From Hepsetus odoe (taxonomy: Eukaryota > Chordata > Actinopteri > Characiformes > Hepsetidae): a DNA stretch of 64,000 bases. The notes beneath the pieces were generated by a model. It did not search any database and had not been told where the DNA came from. It saw only the letters and a program-made list of their open reading frames with translations. This document shows, one piece after another, positions 39,456 through 51,048 of this stretch. The stretch is taken from NCBI GenBank assembly GCA_017165825.1, contig CM029383.1, positions 6,580,013-6,644,012 of the forward strand. Direction: 5' to 3'. The stretch's first letter is position 1. Every line of letters starts with the position of its first letter. The position numbers and the translations under genes are program-made.

Positions 39456-42400
39456 AACAAGGGGGAAGGGATAAGTTTAGCCAAGCAAAACCTGCGTCTC
39501 AAGTAAGTGGGACACAACAGAGACACAAGAAGCATAAAAAGAAATGGATGGTGGATCATTTTTTGGAGTAATATTTGAACAGGAATTATATTCAGTAATT
39601 ATCTATGAGCCTATGATTCAGTATATTCAATCATTATCTTTATGTGTCGTTGGTAAACACTTTTAACACTATTAAAAATAAAGAATATTTTTAGCCTTTC
39701 GGTTCCCTAATAATCTACCTATTGATGGTTTCTTATTTTTAATAGTAATGGTTTGTTTTTTTGTACATTAATTTTTTTTAAAAATCAGAAAAAGCTCCAT
39801 TTATCCTAAAAGTTCCAACCTTAGACTGGTACACAGGTTCTTCACACTGGCAAATCTTTTTCAAACACGCTTCTTTAGATCCACGGTTCTATAAGTGGGG
39901 TTTGTGATGTTTAGGGGGAGGGGGTGACCCAATTTAAAGTGTTATTTTTTTAAACAACCAGACGTGGGTAAAGACTGCAACATTGCATCCAAAAGAAATA
40001 GTTTGTACACTAAAAAGAGACCATATCCTTCTTTCAACGCTGGCCTACATTCAAACTAGGGGAGACAAGACCCTCAGAAAAGTACAGTTTATCAAAATAA
40101 CGATAAAATATCAGGGCATTAACTTGATCTGCTCACTAGGAAACAAAAAATGAACAGCAACAAAAGCGTTAGATTGAGGGCTTTCATGAGGTTCCTGGAA
40201 GTAAAAAAATCCCTTTAAGGAATCACTTTCTCATAGAGACCTTCAAAAGAGTCATTTTAACATCTAAACTCCAAAACTATCGATTTATTTAAAGATAAAT
40301 TTAAACCTTGCTCGATAAATAGTAGCAGTACTATAAAACAGTAGTACTATTATTTTGCAGTAGCAAACAATTATTTTGCATTTTCTCAACATCAAAGGTC
40401 AAACTTAAGGGAGAACAACTGTTGAAGGCAAAAGCTCAAACCGACGGTTTTCTTTGATTTTAATCATTACTTCTTTAAGAACTTAAAAACATCCGAGTCT
40501 TACAACATTTAAGACAGGGTATGCTTCACATGCTTGCCAGAAATAATCCTATCTCAATCAAAATACTGTGTTGAAAAGTGCAATCTAAAACTGATAAACT
40601 TGATAAGGTGTGGTTTAAACATACCGAGAAAAGAAATCACCAGTGTAAACATGAAGGCTATGTTTGGAGATCTGAGAAATTCGAGGATATAAGTGATTAC
40701 AGCAATGGCGAGACCTGGAAGACTTGGGGATTTCCCTGCTTCAACACACACTAAACCTGGTATTTAAAGCTGAGTTAAATGGGGTGTGTTTGAGGAGGAA
40801 GATCACCACACTGTGCCCTCTCAGTTGGACACCAAGATTATAAGGTCTAATACACGATGGGAACGTTATTATTAACTTTGTTCCCATCAAAAGCAGCAGT
40901 CATTACAGACTGAACTGCTTCAGAAGACTCAACTGCTGTAGACTCTCAAGGCTGAAGGCTGGAGGGTCAAATGTTCTACATTATATCTCTCCAACTAAAA
41001 CAATCTCCATTTTTCTCAGAATCATCTGATCGCCTCTATTCAGTGCAAAGTCCCAGTTTTGTAGTGAATACCGTAATTATTGAACACCTCCCAACTATCT
41101 GAAGTCTTCGATGCCCCGTACAAACCACTCTTGTGTGTGATCTCATCATTCACATGGCCTAATCGAGAAAATGGTTCATATTCCTTTGGGGGAGGATTAT
41201 TTTTTCTTTTTTAAACGGCCCATAATTCAAAGGCGCTGCAGGACGAAGATGCCAAACTCTGGCGACGGCTGTTCAACAAAAATGACTGTGTTTGAAAATG
41301 TTCATAATTAATACATTCGCTGCGGTGGTTTGGCAAGGAGACATGGCTCGTTACTCACAGGGACAACTTCTTAAAAACGGCCTCCAAGACGGAGATCTGT
41401 GTCGTATATATCAGTCAGTGTGCCGACTTAAAAGGAGGGTTGCCTGAGGACAACATCATAAACACCTTTAGTGCGAGCTATGCGCTCGGTTTGCCAGAGT
41501 GCTCACAGGTTACATAAAACGAAGCATTTGGAAGAAGTTGGCAACAAGAACGGTAGGTTTAGATTTACATGGCATTCGATGAGAAAGGGAGCGTTTGGAG
41601 GCGATTTATAGCATGAGGCTTTAAAATGAATATTTCTTCATATGTTAAACCCATCACTTTCTTTTCAGATGAAGCCACTTTTGCTGAATATTACGTTGGC
41701 TTTGGTTTGGTGGTTAATGGTTGTCATGTACGCATAAAGCCAGGAGTGGCCTTACGCCAGCCAGAAACATGGCCTCTCCCTCTCGATTAGCCTCCAAATC
41801 CAAAATTTCCCAAAGTCAGGGAAGCACGAAGAATAAAAAGCTCAAGAGTGGCGCCGAAAGTGCTTTGCCATTCTGCTCTCTAGAGCTCCAAAGCCATACG
41901 TTTGACACACTGCATGTATGTGACTCGGTACAAAATCCTTTCTCCAAAATCGGGTCACTATTCAAAGTGCTAAGCTGTCTGAAAAAGCTCTGAATGCTTA
42001 TTGTTCCTGGAGTCTTTTTGGCAACCGGTTCTGAAAAAAAAAAAAAATGTATGAGTTATGATAATAATGATAAGCAGGTTTGTTAAAGTATTCACAAATC
42101 CATTAATCAGCATCAGTGGGGGTGCATGGCAACAAGCCTTAAGCATTTCCACTCAACCAATAAGGCTCTGGCAGTCCCGAACGAGAGCTCCAGTGCTGCC
42201 CAGCCCCACAGTGGGGCATCTTACAGCTGCCTCAAATTATGATCTACAGCTGGGAAACTATGAAAATGAAAGGGTGCGAGCGTACGCCTTTACCCCAGCA
42301 ACATATGAGGGAGTTAATTTATAGACTGAATATAGTTTGTTTTTATTTTCATTCATCAGCAGAGGAAGTTTTTATTGGCCCTCGGGAGGGTTTTACAAGC

Positions 42401-44369
42401 GTGCAAGCTGATGAAAAACTACCTTTTCCTCACCTTTCTTAAAAAAGACGTTATGTGTGAACAACACTTTACATTCCCTTCATGCGCTCCTATGGGGCTA
42501 AGCTGCCTGTCACTAATATCCATGTTTTTGTGAAAACTAACACATTTACCGGCAACACCTACAGCAATACAGCCAAGTCCGTTCAAGTTATAAGGGCTGT
42601 TTATGCGGACTGCTTCCTGAAAAAGGCACAATATATGGCAGCCAATCAGAAAAAAGATCATTTGCAAATATCAGCTCTACACAGACATCCTTTTTATTCT
42701 TAGGAGAGACTGAACTGGTTTTGGTGCCACACAAACATCACGAGTTAACATAAAAAAAAAGTCAAATACAACAAAACCTAATGCCAAAAATGCCTGCACT
42801 GTTTTAAAAATTATTTACTACTTTCAGTGTCTTCAAAGCATATTTTTCAGTTATTTAAGGAGTTCCAGTTATTGAGTTCCAGTTAATGAGCAACTTGAAG
42901 AAAAATGAGAGACAGAGCTTAACAATGACACTGAAGCGGGGGTAAGGAAAGTGCTTGTGCTGAGAATGAATTTGTTAGAAGTAAGAAAATGAGAAGACAA
43001 ACCACTTCATCACCACAGTCAGACTGACCAGAATCGGTGCTGATGTACAAAGACATGAGATCCTGGTCACGAAAAGGTGGAACAAAGAAAAAAGAGAAAA
43101 TGCCAGCTCCAGCTGTGCACACAGAAAAAGTAGAACGGATCGCAAACGGACCTGGGTTGACTTTCGCTGACGGAATAACGAATTCTCAGACCCAATCCAG
43201 GTGGGGAAAATGATATGTGGAGCAAAATTCATTAGAGCATAATTGTGAAAACGGGCGACTCATCAGCAAGGGTGATGATTGGTGGAGAGAGGTTGCTTGA
43301 GCTGCGGTCGGATTGGCTGTTGGGCTCCTGGTAACGGCGTGGTCGGAGAGGTACTGGAGACAGACACCAGCTTGGCTGTTGTTTGTCAATTGATGGGGAT
43401 CTTGTTCAGGCCAGCTGCGTCTCCATGGAAGTAGCACCTTAAGAGGCTCTCCGAAGCCCTCCCCCTGTCCAAAGCTTCCCCTTCAACCTGATCCCTCGGC
43501 TAACCCCCCACCCCGTCCAGGACAGGCCGCCTCAGCTTCTCTGAGCGTCCCCCGATGAGAGGCAGCGGCTGCTGTGAAACACCAGACCCTGGCACGGAGC
43601 CCAGACGGCATTTTTTCTCCCCGCACCAACTTTTTATCCGACCATAAAACACAGCCCAACTAGAGCGGCTCTTAGAAAGCATCATTAAGCGCTAAGTGAA
43701 CTGACAGCAATTTGAGCTTATTTTTTTCCTACCCTTTTCTGTAGGAGGTGGTGGGGTGGGGAGGTTCTTTTCTCCAGCTTTAGTGGACTAAAGAGGCGTC
43801 TGTTGATTGATATTCAATTCAGGAAAAGAAAGACGGAAGGAAAAAAAGCACTCCTGGATAAAAAAAGTTGAATGGCTTTGAACAGAATGCCCTGTGAAGC
43901 TTTCTTTCGTTGGATTTTTAGAGGACTGCCTAAGGCAGACCCAAGGGACGGTGGATATTCCGGCAACAGCAGTTGCTGCCGGCCATTCGTATACTTTATC
44001 ATCTACGACTGCATAATGATCTTAATGCAGATGGCAGAATGAATTGCTTCTGTGACCCCATTTTGTGGAAATCACAATAAAACCTGCTCAGTGAAAATGG
44101 CACCTGAACTTGCCAACAGTTAGCAAGTACCGTCAGCCTTGCTGCAGTTTAGAACCTGAATGATCTGAAGAACTTCTGGTTAAAAACAAGCACAAGGTCC
44201 AAAGTAAAACAGTGTAGAAAACACTGTTCTACAGACAAAAAAAAGAAAGGCTGTTTTTAACAATGAGAGGAACAGCAAATATTCAGAACAGAGCAAGCAC
44301 CAAGGTGGAACGTAAACAAATAAATACGGAATTTATGTTATTATATGTGTATCTATAGGCAGGATATTA
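39456..44369. other. intergenic desert
   Basis: No gene recognised. 41.2-41.6 kb (ATTCAAAGGCGCTGCAGG, GTTCATAATTAATACATTCG) is repeat-free and complex and may be conserved noncoding DNA. Confidence 0.5.
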
Positions 44370-44832
44370 CGAAAAGTTCTTCTTTAAAGAACTTTTTAAA
44401 AATGGTTCTCTAGGGAACCAGTTAGGGTACTACAGGTTATAAGGTAAAGAGTTTTACTAGCAGAACCCTTTTTCTGCTTTAAAGTCAAAGAACCTTTTCT
44501 GACCACGCACAGGAACTACATACAAGTCAAAAAGAAATGTAGGCACTACTGTGAACCTTTTATGCTAATTGCAGCTCAGAGAACCTTTTTCCACTACAAA
44601 AGAAACTTTTTTGTTATGCAGTTTACTACTAACCTTTTTGGTTATAAACACAAGTTAAAAAACATTTTATAGAAATATATAGAAGCCCTTTATATTCCCC
44701 ATATAAGAATCAATTCATTCATTATTTCATCATTTGTTATCACTATATATATATATATATATAAAATTCAAAGAACATGAACACTTTCATGCTATATAGA
44801 GCCTTTTCATGCGATCAAGTCAAATAACTATA

Positions 44833-44887
<55 letters not shown>

Positions 44888-44982
44888 AAATAACCATTTT
44901 GATTAATACAAAGAACACCTCTTGCAATATACAATAATTATCAAGTAATTTTGGTACTTTATAGAACCCATTTATGCTATGT
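44370..44982. repeat. AAGAACC-type dispersed repeat, left half
   Basis: Contains TCTTCTTTAAAGAACTTTTT, GGTTCTCTAGGGAACCAG and repeated AAAGAACCTTTT blocks, interrupted by AT microsatellites at 44,741-44,763 and 44,835-44,884. The vocabulary continues after the SINE at 44,983-45,184, so the SINE probably inserted into it. Confidence 0.6.
44835..44884. repeat. (AT)n microsatellite
   Basis: About 24 perfect AT units. Confidence 0.95.
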
Positions 44983-45184
44983 GCAGCGGTGGCCTAGTGG
45001 TTAGGGAGTTGGCACCACATCGGAAGATTGTGGGTTTGATTCAAACCCCAGTGGGTTGCCCTGAGGTACCCTTGAGCAAGGTACCGTCCCCGTCACTGCT
45101 CCCCGGGCGCTTTCAATAGCTGCTGCACGTTTGTGTATGGGTGAAATGCAGAGGACGAATTTCCCATTTGTGGGATTATAAATA
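44983..45184 (+). repeat. tRNA-derived SINE copy, best preserved
   Basis: GCAGCGGTGGCCTAGTGGTT (A box) and GTGGGTTTGATTCAAACCCC (B-box region) form the head. They are followed by CCTTGAGCAAGGTACCGTCC, GCTCCCCGGGCGC and TGTATGGGTGAAATGCAGAG. It lies inside a block of AAGAACC-type repeat. Confidence 0.9.
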
Positions 45185-45400
45185 AAGGATTATTAAACAG
45201 GAGCCTTTTTTGATGCCATAAAGAACCCTTTTTGTACCTTTTTCATTGATGTGTATCACCCTTTTTGAACCCTTTTTTGAAGCTATAAAGAACCCTTCCT
45301 GAACCCGTTTTTGGTGCTGTGTATCACCCTTTTTGAATCCTTTCTTGAAGCTATAAAGAACCCTTTTTGAACTCTTTTCATTGCTTTATAGAACCTGTGC
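45185..45400. repeat. 68-bp minisatellite in AAGAACC-type repeat
   Basis: Units beginning GTGTATCACCCTTTTTGAA start at 45,251 and 45,319, and AGCTATAAAGAACCCTT recurs at 45,281 and 45,349, giving a period of 68. A partial earlier unit starts at about 45,205. Confidence 0.8.
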
Positions 45401-47294
45401 TTTTGAAACTTATTCATCTGCTTTGATTGCTCACAATCAGGGCCTCCACAATGACAAATGGACAGCAAATCAAAAGCAAAGAGCCAGTGAGACATTGATT
45501 TTGATGTAGACAATCTAGCACGGCACGAAGGGACACCGTGTCAGGTGTCACCGGGCGTCTAGACGTTGAAATATCACCATGGTAACGACTGGCTGTTATC
45601 AGCGGAGTGTGGCAGTGAAGAACTGGGAGAAGTCGTGTTTAACAGATACTCCGTCTGACCTTTCAAAGCCAGACTAATAAAAAAAAAAAAAAAAGGCCCC
45701 AAAAGGCATCAAAAGGGATTCACTGAAGTGGGGAATGATGGATCGCTACCCAAACTCAATCACAGGGTCACGATTCTGGTACATCAGATCCAATTAGGAG
45801 GTGAAATCTGCAGCAATCCTTTAACCAATAAAGGGCTGTTTGGGTGCAAAACCTGCAGGAGTTAAATACTTACCCAAACCTGCTGCTGATGAACACTCAG
45901 TAAACCCGGAAAACTGCCACAGACAGAATAAAAGTTAGTCCAGGGGTTTATAAATATTATACTCTTAAAGTGAAGACTTTTCACGTGTTTATTGAAGAAT
46001 TCATAGTAGAAAATTTGCCACTCATGAATTCCCCTAGCAAGAAAATCAAGATTGTATAAAAATAGGACTTTTATTGTGTCAAAGCTTTCTGACCAAGCTA
46101 GAATTGTTTTAATAACAATAAAGCACAATAAAAACACAAAATCTCATTAAACCTGCCAGTTTGTTGACTGTGTGGGAAAATACACAAACCTAAGTAGTTG
46201 TTTGGGAACCTAACATTAATGCTGAACTGAAAAATGTTGGGTTTTTTTCTCAAATTTACAAAAACATTTTACTCGGGTTAACTTGCATAAAAATGAAAAT
46301 AACTCCCCTGCTCCTAGCTAAGCTAGCTTTAGCATAACCGTCTCCTTTTCATAACAGCAAATAAATGAATAAATAAGTTAATAAGGACGTTATAGCAAAT
46401 AAATACACTATAAAAATGTATTAGGTTGTAATTGTTATCATGAAAACCTCTTTTTAATATGAACAAATTTACCTCAGCGCGGTCAGGCTAACCTGAGGAG
46501 ATTTACAGGGTTGCCAGATTGAGTGCGTAATTCATACCCCAGCCTAAACATGTTCATTAAAAAAATAAAAGAATAAAAAATAAAAATCATTTCTACTTAA
46601 AGGGGTACAATAATTTTTTTTTTTTATCCCTTATTATTTTTAAATGAGTTTCCTGAGTAGCCAAACAGGGTTGCAAGATTGATGTTTCAGTCTGAAATAC
46701 TCACAAACAATGATAATAATAAAATAAAAATTAATAATAATAGTAATATAATAAGCGATGGAGAGAAAGGGTTTAAATATTTCATGTTTACTTTCGAAAA
46801 ACAGACTAAATCTGGATTAGCATCAAAGGGTTGCCAGATTGACTCCAATTTTTATTTATTTTTTTTAACTATTCATAATTTTAAAACGTCTTCCCAAAGC
46901 ATGGACCAATAGTCCGAAACTAGATATTTGAGCAATTTTTGCCTTTAATATTAAAATGATGCTGATGTGTTTCAATGGTCTCCTCTCAGCAGGGGTGAAT
47001 AAATCAGGGCGATTTAAGTTTTAATAATTGATGATGGGAGATTCTGGGCCTCAGTAATTAGTAATACATAGTACCAAGTATCTTCCCAGACCAGCCTTGA
47101 TCTGGCAACACAACCCCAAACTGGTAACACAGGTTCAGGGATGGATCTGGGATGTTCAAACCCCACTTAGCTGGTCCTTTATGAACGATCCTGCTGAGGG
47201 TGACAGAAATGTTGCTTCCTGGTGGTTATTAATTGTGTTGATAACCGTATTTTGTGCTGTCATGAGAGAACATCCTGGTGTAAAAGGATGTTTG
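45401..47294. other. AT-rich intergenic stretch
   Basis: No gene recognised. GGGTTGCCAGATTGA-like phrases recur near 46,508, 46,670 and 46,829, suggesting a short degraded repeat. Confidence 0.5.
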
Positions 47295-47480
47295 GACAGG
47301 TAAACTGTACCTCTGCTTTTGACCCACATACACCATGAAGCAGGGGGCAGCCATATCTAGCACATGGGGAGCAGTAATGGGGACGGTACCTTGCTCAAGA
47401 CGGTACCCCAGGGCAACCTATTGGTCTGGGACCCAACCACGACCTTCCGATCCTGGTGCCTAGCCTCTAACATCTCAAAT
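47295..47480 (-). repeat. tRNA-derived SINE fragment
   Basis: The plus strand carries TTTGACCCACATACACC, GGGGACGGTACCTTGCTCAA, GGGCAACCTATTGGTCTGGG and CGACCTTCCGATCC, the minus-strand form of the SINE body and head. The head is degraded. Confidence 0.75.
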
Positions 47481-47525
47481 AATGTTTTGAACCCCATATT
47501 TTTAGGACGTACGGCGAAACTTTTA

Positions 47526-47722
47526 GAGATGAAAGTGAAAGTGACTATTCGTGTCATTGTGAAACGCAGCACAGCGAGTCACAACAAAATGACACCTCTC
47601 CATTTACCCATACACACAAACATCTGCAGCTGGGGGCAGCTATTGAGAGCGCCCCGAGAGCAGTGACGGGGACGGTACCTTGCTCAAGGGAACTCCCTAA
47701 CCACTTTCCCACCGCTGCCCCT
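47526..47722 (-). repeat. tRNA-derived SINE copy with deleted head
   Basis: GAAAGTGAAAGTGACTATTC through GCGCCCCGAGAGCAGTGACG to CGGTACCTTGCTCAAGGGAA, then directly CTCCCTAACCACTTTCCCAC. The B-box region is missing. Confidence 0.8.
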
Positions 47723-47789
47723 AGAGATGTAGAACTTCGTACAAACATTTAGACATGCAGACAGCAGGTTCTGAAGAAGGCCAAGATCT

Positions 47790-47930
47790 TTTGCCGGCAT
47801 TTAACCCATTGCCATCATGTGGAGCATCCCTGGGTGCAGCATTGGGGACAGTACCTCAGGGTAACCTACATGTCAGGAACTCAGACTCACAGCCATATGA
47901 TCATGGGGCCTAGAACCTAACCACAAGACC
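47790..47930 (-). repeat. tRNA-derived SINE fragment, diverged
   Basis: GGCATTTAACCCATTGCC, TTGGGGACAGTACCTCAGGG, CATGGGGCCTAGAACCTAAC. This is the third SINE piece within 650 bp on the same strand. Confidence 0.65.
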
Positions 47931-48929
47931 TCCACTAACACCACAATGAAGTTGATATATAGTTGATGCCAGTTTTTCACACTTGTTTTTGAGTGTGTGT
48001 TCCTTCCCCTCTGTTCCTGGGACAGGCACCAGAAGTCCCCAGGACCATGAACATAACCTAATATAAATGATGGATGACCATCATTAGGTGAAGGGGCAGG
48101 GTCGGGTAGGGTTTCACTAGGCCTTCTTTATAAATGATTCAATTTTGGCCCAAGTTTCGGCATCCCAAACCTAGATTTAGATCTAAAATAGTCCCCTTTC
48201 ATTAAAGTTACCATCTTTTGGAGAGTATCAGGCACTGAACACTCCTTTGAATTCTGTAGATTGGCGCCTCAGTGCTTGATCCTTTTAATCTGTATGAAAT
48301 CTCGTTCAGTGCGGCCATTGCGTCACTTCGGCAAAGGCAGAACCCGATTAACCCGCAGTAAACGGGAACGTCTGTGGATGTTTGGCCTTAAGTCATTATA
48401 AAGTGTGTCTGTCCTAAACAGAGAACTGCAGCTGAGCTTTAATTGCAGGCTTTAAGCTGCGAGAGGTTAATTAGCTTTGAAGGTACACTCCGTGATTTTC
48501 AAACAGCCAAACGGCGACCCTGACATCTCATTTGCCATAAAGCTGAAGGAAGGGGTCGGAGATTTGGTGCCCTTTTCAAATTCACACGCCGAGATGGAGA
48601 CGCAGGGTGCCGCGTTTAGTAACTGGATGAAGGCTGAAGTGCTTTGCTTGTTGCTATTTGTAAGCAATGTAAGAAAAAAACAAAACAAAAACCTGCTAAT
48701 GAAGGAGATAAGAGAATGTGTCGCGAGCTTTCTAATTGTTACGAAGGTCACGGCGAAGCCCTAAACCTTGGCTTCTATAGACTGGCTGACATCTTCCTTT
48801 TACCACAGTACTTCACTTGGTCTGAGAGAGTGAATATTTCCAAAGGTAAATAAATGGTGGATCACACTGAAAATAAAGAAAAATACATGCAGGAGTCAGT
48901 GCTGCCCCTTTTCACCATATGGAGGACAA
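47931..48929. other. intergenic, partly complex sequence
   Basis: No gene recognised. 48,270-48,790 is repeat-free and complex (GAGCTTTAATTGCAGGC, GAGAGGTTAATTAGC, CATCTCATTTGCCATAAAGC), with overlapping 95-codon frames on both strands. It looks more like a conserved noncoding element than a gene. Confidence 0.4.
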
Positions 48930-49320
48930 TTTATCGGCTTAAAAGAGAAGGTGAAGAGCACGGCAATGAGACCAGCTATGTTATATGGGTTGGAGATGGT
49001 GATGAAGACGGGCAGCTGAGCCATCTGAGGTTTGAGAATGATGCTGAGATTTGTGCTGGAAGTGACAAAGCTGGACAGGATAAGGAGAGAGTTTATTAGG
49101 GGAGCAGCTCAGATCGGACGGTTCGGAGACAACGAGAAAAACTGCGAGACTGCGTTGGTTTTGATGTGTGAGGAGAGACGAGGATTATATTGGGAGAAGG
49201 ATGTCGAGGGTGGAGCTGGAAGTCAGGAGTAGAGGATGACCAAAGAGGAGGTTAATGGATGTGGTGAGAGACGACATGCGGGCAGGCGGTCGGTGTGAAA
49301 GAGGAAGACGCATTTTATTG
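48930..49320 (+). mobile_element. non-LTR retrotransposon 3' remnant
   Basis: The plus strand carries a degenerate version of the C-terminal part of a teleost LINE reverse transcriptase ORF. TTTATTAGGGGAGCAGCTCA and GACGGTTCGGAGACAACG correspond to the family phrase IRGAAQIGRFGD. ATATTGGGAGAAGGATG and GAGGAGGTTAATGGATGTG correspond to YIGRRM and RRFMDV. Frameshifts and stops break it, and only the 3' end remains. Assignment to a named clade was not attempted. Confidence 0.7.
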
Positions 49321-50019
49321 TTTCAAATTGAGCACCGTAATACGATCCCGTATTAAAATCAATACTCAAAGATTTTTTGTAACTTAAAAGGCCAAAAGAA
49401 GCAGCGGGGTGAATTCAGAGGTGAACAGAAGCATGTTTACCTCTCAGATCTCTCAGACAGAAAAAACCCCAAAACTTAAGTTGTTGCAATAAACTCCTAA
49501 AGAACCTTCAGGCGCTAAAAGTGAAAGATTCTCAACTGACCAGGTCAGTCTCCCGACCTGAACCCAATTGATGTGAACAAAAAGAGAAAATGTCTCAATT
49601 CCATGCCAAGCAGGGGGCTTGCTAGAGAAGACCTGGTGATGTTCATGGGTCACAGACGTCATGCAGTGCAAAGGTTTTTACCTTTAGTCCTAAACCGGAT
49701 CATTTTATTTGGTACTTTGATTTCATTCAATAAAGATGTAAACGAAGATGTTTCACTCAAAAAAGCTGATATTTCGCACCCAAATTTAGCAGTCAGTAGA
49801 ATCAAACTGTACGATTGTGCCCGGCGTGAAACGCAGCCCCTTCTTTTCCTGCAGGAAACAGTCACAGGAACATACCTACCGCTTTAAAGGTGCTAGAGCC
49901 AACCATAGGCCAACGTGGACAGCCAAAGAACCCACTCAGCATAGAAAGAGATAAAGCAGGTCCATCTCGGACCATCTTCATATCACACGAAGCCCACTTG
50001 AATCAAACAGCAGATATCT
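49321..50019. other. intergenic, beyond usp25 3' end
   Basis: No gene recognised. The 104-codon frame at 49,573-49,887 (+) shows no motif. Confidence 0.4.
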
Positions 50020-50728
50020 GGCCTAAAAGAGCCATAAATAAAACTTTATTCTCTCAATTTATTAACAAGCCACAGTGCATCCGTGGCCGTCTACCACAGC
50101 GCTTAAAACTTCTTTTAACGGCAGTCATTCGGGTCAAGAGACCCACTCTATACAATTAGAGCCATCCGTGAATCTCTGGGAGGGGTTCTTCCGTTCAGTT
50201 TCATCCTTTAGGAAAAAGGAGAGGAAGGGAGAAAAAAAAAAAAAAAAAAAAAAAAAAAATTCATGAAAGATTTCTTTAATGCTGTAGCAAAGGGGTGGCA
50301 GAGCAGCAGGTCTTTCCTTTTCACTCCAAAAAAGCAACTGATGGAAAAAAATAAAAAATAAAACAAACATAATAAAATAACCAAAAAATCCTCAACCTCG
50401 TTTGACAAAGCTGTAGTAACATGTGGCAAATTCTAAGCTTTGTGAAGTTGCCTTTTTTAATACACATTCTGATTCTCTCCCACTCGTGCCTCGTGTGCTG
50501 TATTAGCATTAAAACATAACTGAAATCTCCAAATAATACTAGTGATAACAATAAGAATTAAGATGATAAAACCTATAGCAGCAAAAAAGAAACTAAAACA
50601 AGTAACAGCTGAAGCAACCCTGGGTTGGAGGAAGGTAGGGGCTAAAAGAGGTCCATGGGTGAGTGGCTGGGGCAAAAAGAGTGGTTGGAGGGCTTTTGGG
50701 GGGGTGACGGAGGAGGCGGAGGGGGGGC
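50020..50728 (-). other. usp25: putative usp25 3' untranslated region
   Basis: Minus-strand sequence after the stop codon. Two AATAAA signals on the minus strand lie near 50,044-50,049 and 50,062-50,067 (plus-strand TTTATT), which would give a 3'UTR of about 0.7 kb. A 30-bp A run at about 50,230-50,260 reads as oligo-T in the transcript. The end point is inferred from the signals only. Confidence 0.4.
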
Positions 50729-50907
50729 TCATCTGCCATCAGCGGGGGTACGGCTGAGGGTGACTGAGGCCATGACACGGCCAAAGCGCTCGCACAGCTC
50801 CAGCGTGGAGTACGACGGCATCTTGGGCGGCTCGGCGAACGTCTTGATCTCTGTCGAGCAGTCCAGCAACTTGGGGAGGAAGTCAGTCAGTTTCTCCTGA
50901 AGATTAG
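50729..50907 (-). CDS. usp25: usp25 last coding exon
   Basis: Starts in phase 1: one base from the previous exon plus CT makes Pro. It encodes PNLQEKLTDFLPKLLDC through to SRTPADGR and a TGA stop. The acceptor is CTTCTTGCAG. CpG-rich codons make it GC-richer than its introns. Relative to the USP25 tail as I remember it, VMASVTLSRT carries about two extra residues before SRTPADGR. Confidence 0.93.
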
Positions 50908-51008
50908 CTGCAAGAAGAGGCGTTAAGATTGGTCATTCTCTCGCATCGCGGAACACTTCTGGCTGGAATTAAGCACTGAACTTATTCTCAGTTCAGCATA
51001 AAGTGATT

Positions 51009-51048
<40 letters not shown>

